DNA of 64,000 nt from Prorocentrum cordatum. Lineage: Eukaryota; Sar; Dinophyceae; Prorocentrales; Prorocentraceae. The stretch is taken from NCBI GenBank assembly GCA_963575745.1, contig CAUYUJ010011225.1:1108828-1172827 (forward strand). The letters are read 5' to 3'. Position numbers and translations under genes: made by a program. The notes below the pieces were generated by a model. It had not been told where the DNA came from. It saw only the letters and a list, made by a program, of their open reading frames with translations, and did no database searches. Below, one piece after another: positions 60,171 through 64,000 of the stretch (position 1 is the stretch's first letter; every line of letters starts with the position of its first letter).

Positions 60171-60975
60171 GTTCGCGCCATTCTTTTGATTTACAGTCTA
60201 AATCGATGGTGCAAGCATGAGGAATTTTCCCAAGGGTACTCCTGCCTCCTTGATTCTTCGGTCCATCGATGGAAACAATTTTCGACGGCAATCCCCGCTC
60301 CAAAATCTTCCACCTGGGCGTCAAAGGTGTTCGCATCCCCATCGCGCATCATGGCTGATCAGTTTTGACTGTAGCTTTCGCTCGGGAGCCTTGAGACGGG
60401 GTTCATGCAAACGGGGGTCAGCCAGAGCGCCAGATCTTGCAGGATCCTGCAAAGCCATGCTTGCATTGGCCCAGGCTAGCGCGCAGGACCCTGCAGGATT
60501 TACAAGATCCTGCAAGGCCCGACTGACCCAGCTTTGCAGTGGCCGGGGTCTGCGTTCCCGAGGGAGTTCGCTGCGTCGTTTTTATCTTGGTCAGGGAACC
60601 TGTTCGTGGCCAAGCCTCGGCTGTGTCCAGACAAGTCCGTTCGTTCCATCTTTCGCGTCCTTCCTTATGGTAGCACGGTGACTGTATTGTGGTTGGTGCT
60701 GTCAGCGTGGGCAGAAGATGGATTCGAGGATCCACTGTGACGGATACGCGTCACACACAAGCGGTGAATGGTAACAACACTCAGATCAGGGTGATGGGGC
60801 AGGGCGTTCAAGCATTTGTGTTTCCATGTCGGAGTCTGCGCAGGCGTTGTTTGATTGTCCATGGCTCCAATTCAGCCTCCTGTGCGTGCAACAACCTTCT
60901 GAAGGGTAAGCACCACGAGTTGGCTAGAGTCACAGTGGCTCCCTTTTCTCTGGGCCGCAGCGCTGGTGAAACAAA
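60171..60975. other. Gene-less stretch with TGCAGGATCCTGCAA words
   Basis: GATCTTGCAGGATCCTGCAA (60435), CCTGCAGGATTTACAAGATC (60491) and GATCCTGCAAGG (60508) form a cluster of direct and inverted repeats. No gene. Confidence 0.45.
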
Positions 60976-60989
60976 TCCGTCCTGCTCCT

Positions 60990-61055
60990 CCCTCCTCCTC
61001 CTCCCTCCTCCTCCTCCTCCTCCTCCTCCTCCTCCTCCTCCTCCTCCAGCCTTCT
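60990..61055. repeat. (CTC)n microsatellite
   Basis: A CTC run of about 60 bp. Confidence 0.95.
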
Positions 61056-61063
61056 CCTCCATG

Positions 61064-61202
61064 GCGCCCAGGGGGGGAAGGCAGATGGTGGTGGGTGGGC
61101 CTTCTCAGGCTCGGAAGGGCTCCCGCCTTCTGAGAAGCGTTCTAAGCCCTCCCCGAAGCCACAGATGGCCTCTCACAAGACTGGAGGGCTCCTGAGAAGC
61201 CC
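61064..61202 (+). repeat. CTTCTCAGAAGG element (family D), copy
   Basis: GGCGCCCAGGGGGGGAAGG, GGGCCTTCTCAGGCTCGG, GCCTTCTGAGAAGCGTTC and CTCCTGAGAAGCCC follow the family order. Confidence 0.65.
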
Positions 61203-61380
61203 AGCCGCCCAGTGAGACGGCCTGCATCCCTCGCACTTGCTCCAAGGGCGAGCCGCCGATCTTATGCTCTTCTCATCCCCCCCTCCTCCTTACACCTTGC
61301 CCACCGTTCTCCTCTTTATCGTGCCTCCTCCCTCCTCCTCCTCCTCCTCTCTCCGTCCCGACGAATTCCTCCCCGAACAG

Positions 61381-61479
61381 CAGCAAAAGAAGAAGGGGGG
61401 CCGGCAGGCGCGCCAGTTGCGGGTCCCCGAGCTCCGCGACCGGCTGGGGGCGCTGGGGGCGGACGCCTCGGGCACCAAG
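61381..61479 (+). CDS. Exon encoding a SAP-domain-like segment
   Basis: A long pyrimidine tract (61318-61360) and CCCGAACAG (ending 61380) precede the exon. It reads QQKKKGGRQARQ, then LRVPELRDRLGALGADASGT and K. The pattern L-x-V-x-E-L-R-x-x-L-x-x-x-G-x-x-x-S-G-T-K is the SAP motif (helix-extension-helix, binds AT-rich DNA in chromatin and RNA-processing proteins). The exon stops at K, where AAG/GCGGGC offers a GC donor, so the last helix would be in a later exon. Thirty-two of 33 codons end in G or C. No neighbouring exon was found. Confidence 0.5.
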
Positions 61480-62760
61480 GCGGGCCCCTTTCGTGTCCTC
61501 CTTTTGGGGGGCGAGGGGTTCAAGGCAGTCATGAGGGGTCGTTTGGGGATCGCTCCTTCTCCCCTTCTCCCCTGCATCCCTCTTTCCCGACACCCTCTTC
61601 TTCCTCACAGACGTGCGTATGTCATCAGAGATGCTTTCCACGTGTACCTTTGAACCGCCAGGGGTCTTGGTTATTTGCGTGTTGCCCCAATCGGTTTCCC
61701 ACCCACGCTAGATTCTCCAGACTCTGGATGTGTAATTCGCAAAGCGATTCGAATCGTAAAGAGCAGCGAGAGGATGTTTTATCGCATGAAGGCCAGACTC
61801 ATGATCATGTACACCACGTGCACGATTGAGGTGCCACCCTGGGCTTGGCTTGCTTCCTCCTCTCCCCCTCCTCCTCCTCCGCCTCCACCTCCTCCTCGTC
61901 CCTCCCTCCCTTCTGCTTTTTCCCATTGCCCTGGAGCGTGCACACATCGTCGGCAATGAATGGCGGCAAGGTGCAGGCGGGGACCAAGAATAGCAGCAAT
62001 AATCAAGATGACTTCTCGCCGTGAAGATAGCCTTTCTCCTCCTCCTCCTCATCTTCCTCCTCCTCCTCCTGCCCCTCCGCCTCCTTCACCTTCTCCTTCA
62101 CCTCCCCTGGGGGTTAGGAGGCTGTCTAACGCTAGATGAGTCGACCCCTCGTCCTCCTCGACGTCTTCCTCAGACATCCGACGCCTCGAAAAGATCGAGG
62201 CGCCTGGCTTGTCGTCAATTCTGGCCCCTGAAGGCTGGTTTCGGGTTCGGGTCCGCCAAATAGTAATTCGGAACGATATCGGGTTGATCGAGAGATTTGG
62301 GGGCCCGCGCATCGACAAATTTGGAGCGCCAGATGTCTAGTCCTCCCTTCGCGATGTTCGAGGATCGGGGATGCGGCTCGTTTCTGGGCTTCCAGACGCA
62401 GTCAACTCGTTTGCTCATTTCTGGGACCTCCGCCTGCAGACGCAGTCAAAGTTTGGCCACAAGAAGCGAACCCCATTCTGGGCCTCAGCTGCGACCAGAC
62501 GTGCTAGGGGTGCCAGAGGAAAGCACGTGAAAAGGCTTAAGACACATCGAGCCCCTTCCGAAGCAACATTGGGTCTTGTTAGGATACAACGCCTCGCAGG
62601 CTAAATTCTGCATCGGCACTGGTATATCCGTGGTCGGGAACCTGCCTAAGCCGGCGCTCGCCCGTTCAACCCAGCTACATCATAAGATGAATTTAGCATT
62701 GTTCGCGTCGATGTCCCGTTCATCGGGCTGAATGGCGCTAAACGTTCTCACACACCTCCC
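61480..62760. other. Gene-less stretch with CTC runs
   Basis: CTC-rich runs at 61855-61910 and 62035-62080. No exon or element is assigned in the remaining sequence. Confidence 0.4.
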
Positions 62761-62773
62761 AGGACTTGCCTCG

Positions 62774-63097
62774 TACAGTCGGACCGAGGTATAAGATCGA
62801 GGTCGGTTCGGGGATGGTACCTTTTTGTTCGTCGTGTTTGTTGGATGGTCTTGTCTGTTCGTTCTGGGCGACAAGCGGTCTCATGTTCTTGAAGGCTGTT
62901 CTTCTGGCCTAGGTCCGACCTGTCGGACGGAGGTATAAGATCGAGGCCGGTTCGGGGAGAGTATCCTATTGTTATTTTTGTTTGTTGGATGTTCTTGTGC
63001 ATTTTGGGGGAGGGCATCCTCAAATGTTCTGTTTGTTTTGGCCGCCAGAGGGTCTCATGTTCTTGAGGGATGTTCTTCTGGACTAGGTCCGGCTGCA
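62774..63097 (+). mobile_element. Tandem pair of family A elements
   Basis: The first element (62774-62920) starts TACAGTCGGACC and is internally shortened. The second (62920-63097) starts at the joint CTGTCGGACGG and ends GGTCCGGCTGCA. Both carry GGTATAAGATCGAGG-CGG and TCTCATGTTCTTGA. The shared terminus suggests insertion of one element at the end of the other or an unequal exchange. Confidence 0.8.
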
Positions 63098-64000
63098 CAG
63101 GCTACACTTACATGCCAGTTGTTGAATGCAGGTATTCTTGGATTCACAATTCTTATCGAAATGTGTTGTATGTGTTGTTATTATTCGGACAGGTCCGAAC
63201 CCAATCTACTTGATCCGCCTTTCCACTTCATGTTTGTTCCTACTTCTTCCGACCGACGTGTAAGAGTAACCTTTTGCTGGAGTGTTGGTGCGGGCCCACG
63301 CGAGCGCCCTCCGATGGCTGAGTGCCACGCGATAGTAGCGGCTTGCGCGCCTGGCGGTGTCCCCAAAGGGCCCCCCCTTCGGCCGTGCATTGAAGGTCAC
63401 TCTTGCCTATGGTCACTCTTGCGTGTAGCCGAGAGTATTCCCCAGTCGTCAGGGTGGCGACGAATCAATGGGGCGTCGCGTGGCCATGCCGTGTTCGACG
63501 GGCTTTGGCTCCGAGCACGCGGTGGTTGTGCTTCGTCTTGGGTACGTTTTCTGAGTGGCTCTAAGGGTTCGCAGATAAGTCAGAAAATATAATTCCATTC
63601 TTTCTCCACACGCCTTCCCTTTTTCCTCTCCCCCCCGTTCATTTTTGTTTCTCTTCCCTCCCTCCCTCTCCCATCGCATTATGTCCTCTTCTCCCGCCAC
63701 CCCCATTCACGTTTACGAAATAGATACTGATTTTTATCCTCTGGCGCGTAGTAATGGTCGTCACCCAAGCCAAACCCCTTCCCCCCGGAGAATGGCTATG
63801 GCGATCGCAACACACCCTCCGCCCCCTCGTGCCCCACCCCGCCCAAGCGTTACCACTGCCCAGGTCCCACCCACCCACATGGGTAACGACCGTTACTAGA
63901 AATAGAACAAACAAGCTCATCTGAGTTCTATTTTGCTTTCTCACCAGATCATGCCCGAGCGGTGCCACCTTTCGCCCGCATGTGTTCTTGCTGTCGTACA
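63098..64000. other. Gene-less stretch to the window end
   Basis: No exon, element or repeat partner is recognised. A pyrimidine-rich stretch lies at 63600-63680. Confidence 0.4.

Noticed and set aside
62760-63100. A SINE with pol III promoter boxes (GGTCGGTTCGGGG resembles a B box)
   Set aside because: The clear 12-bp inverted ends and lack of an A-rich or simple 3' tail fit a TIR element better, and no A box is evident.

Overview
This window looks like nuclear DNA of a dinoflagellate, probably from a large repeat-rich GC-biased genome of the Prorocentrum/Polarella/Symbiodiniaceae kind. The organism call rests on the retroelement families (a Ty1/copia element, an EEP-RT-RNase H LINE and a tyrosine-recombinase retroelement, all with dinoflagellate-style protein sequence), an Arabidopsis-type TTTAGGG telomere-like stretch, very abundant mini- and microsatellites, many short inverted-repeat elements, and isolated short exon-like stretches whose codons end almost always in G or C. 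I see no rRNA, tRNA, CRISPR, bacterial operon or complete host gene. Most long open frames here are satellites read as protein, not genes.

Layout. 1-8760: a decayed Ty1/copia retrotransposon (Gag, protease, integrase, RT, RNase H) broken by many frameshifts. 9400-12510: two degenerate heptamer satellite blocks, the second ending in telomere-like repeats. 12510-19670: G-rich repeats, several dispersed inverted-repeat elements, simple sequence and two exon candidates. 19670-21430: a 1.45 kb TGG array between two copies of one flank. 21430-34800: repeats, a 12-bp-unit minisatellite, a two-exon gene end (25993-26399) whose intron is an inverted-repeat element, a LINE scrap, and an exon pair with an acyl-carrier-protein-like helix region (31491-32815). 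34857-36000: a 448-449 bp tandem repeat. 36970-50165: two interleaved satellites carrying a LINE with one long uninterrupted frame (38116-41365) and a 6.7 kb tyrosine-recombinase retroelement (41681-48366) bounded by split direct repeats. 50165-64000: exon scraps (one SAP-like), trinucleotide arrays, further tandem repeats and more copies of the dispersed elements.

How parts relate. The tyrosine-recombinase element encodes Gag-like, RT, RNase H and recombinase regions plus a domain with cytosine-methyltransferase-like motifs, and its A1 ... B1-A2-B2 repeats are those expected of PAT/Ngaro-type elements. At least four small dispersed families have terminal inverted repeats. One copy lies exactly between two in-frame coding blocks with GT-AG ends, which suggests that some of these families are introners (introns made by transposition). 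All similarities were judged by eye.
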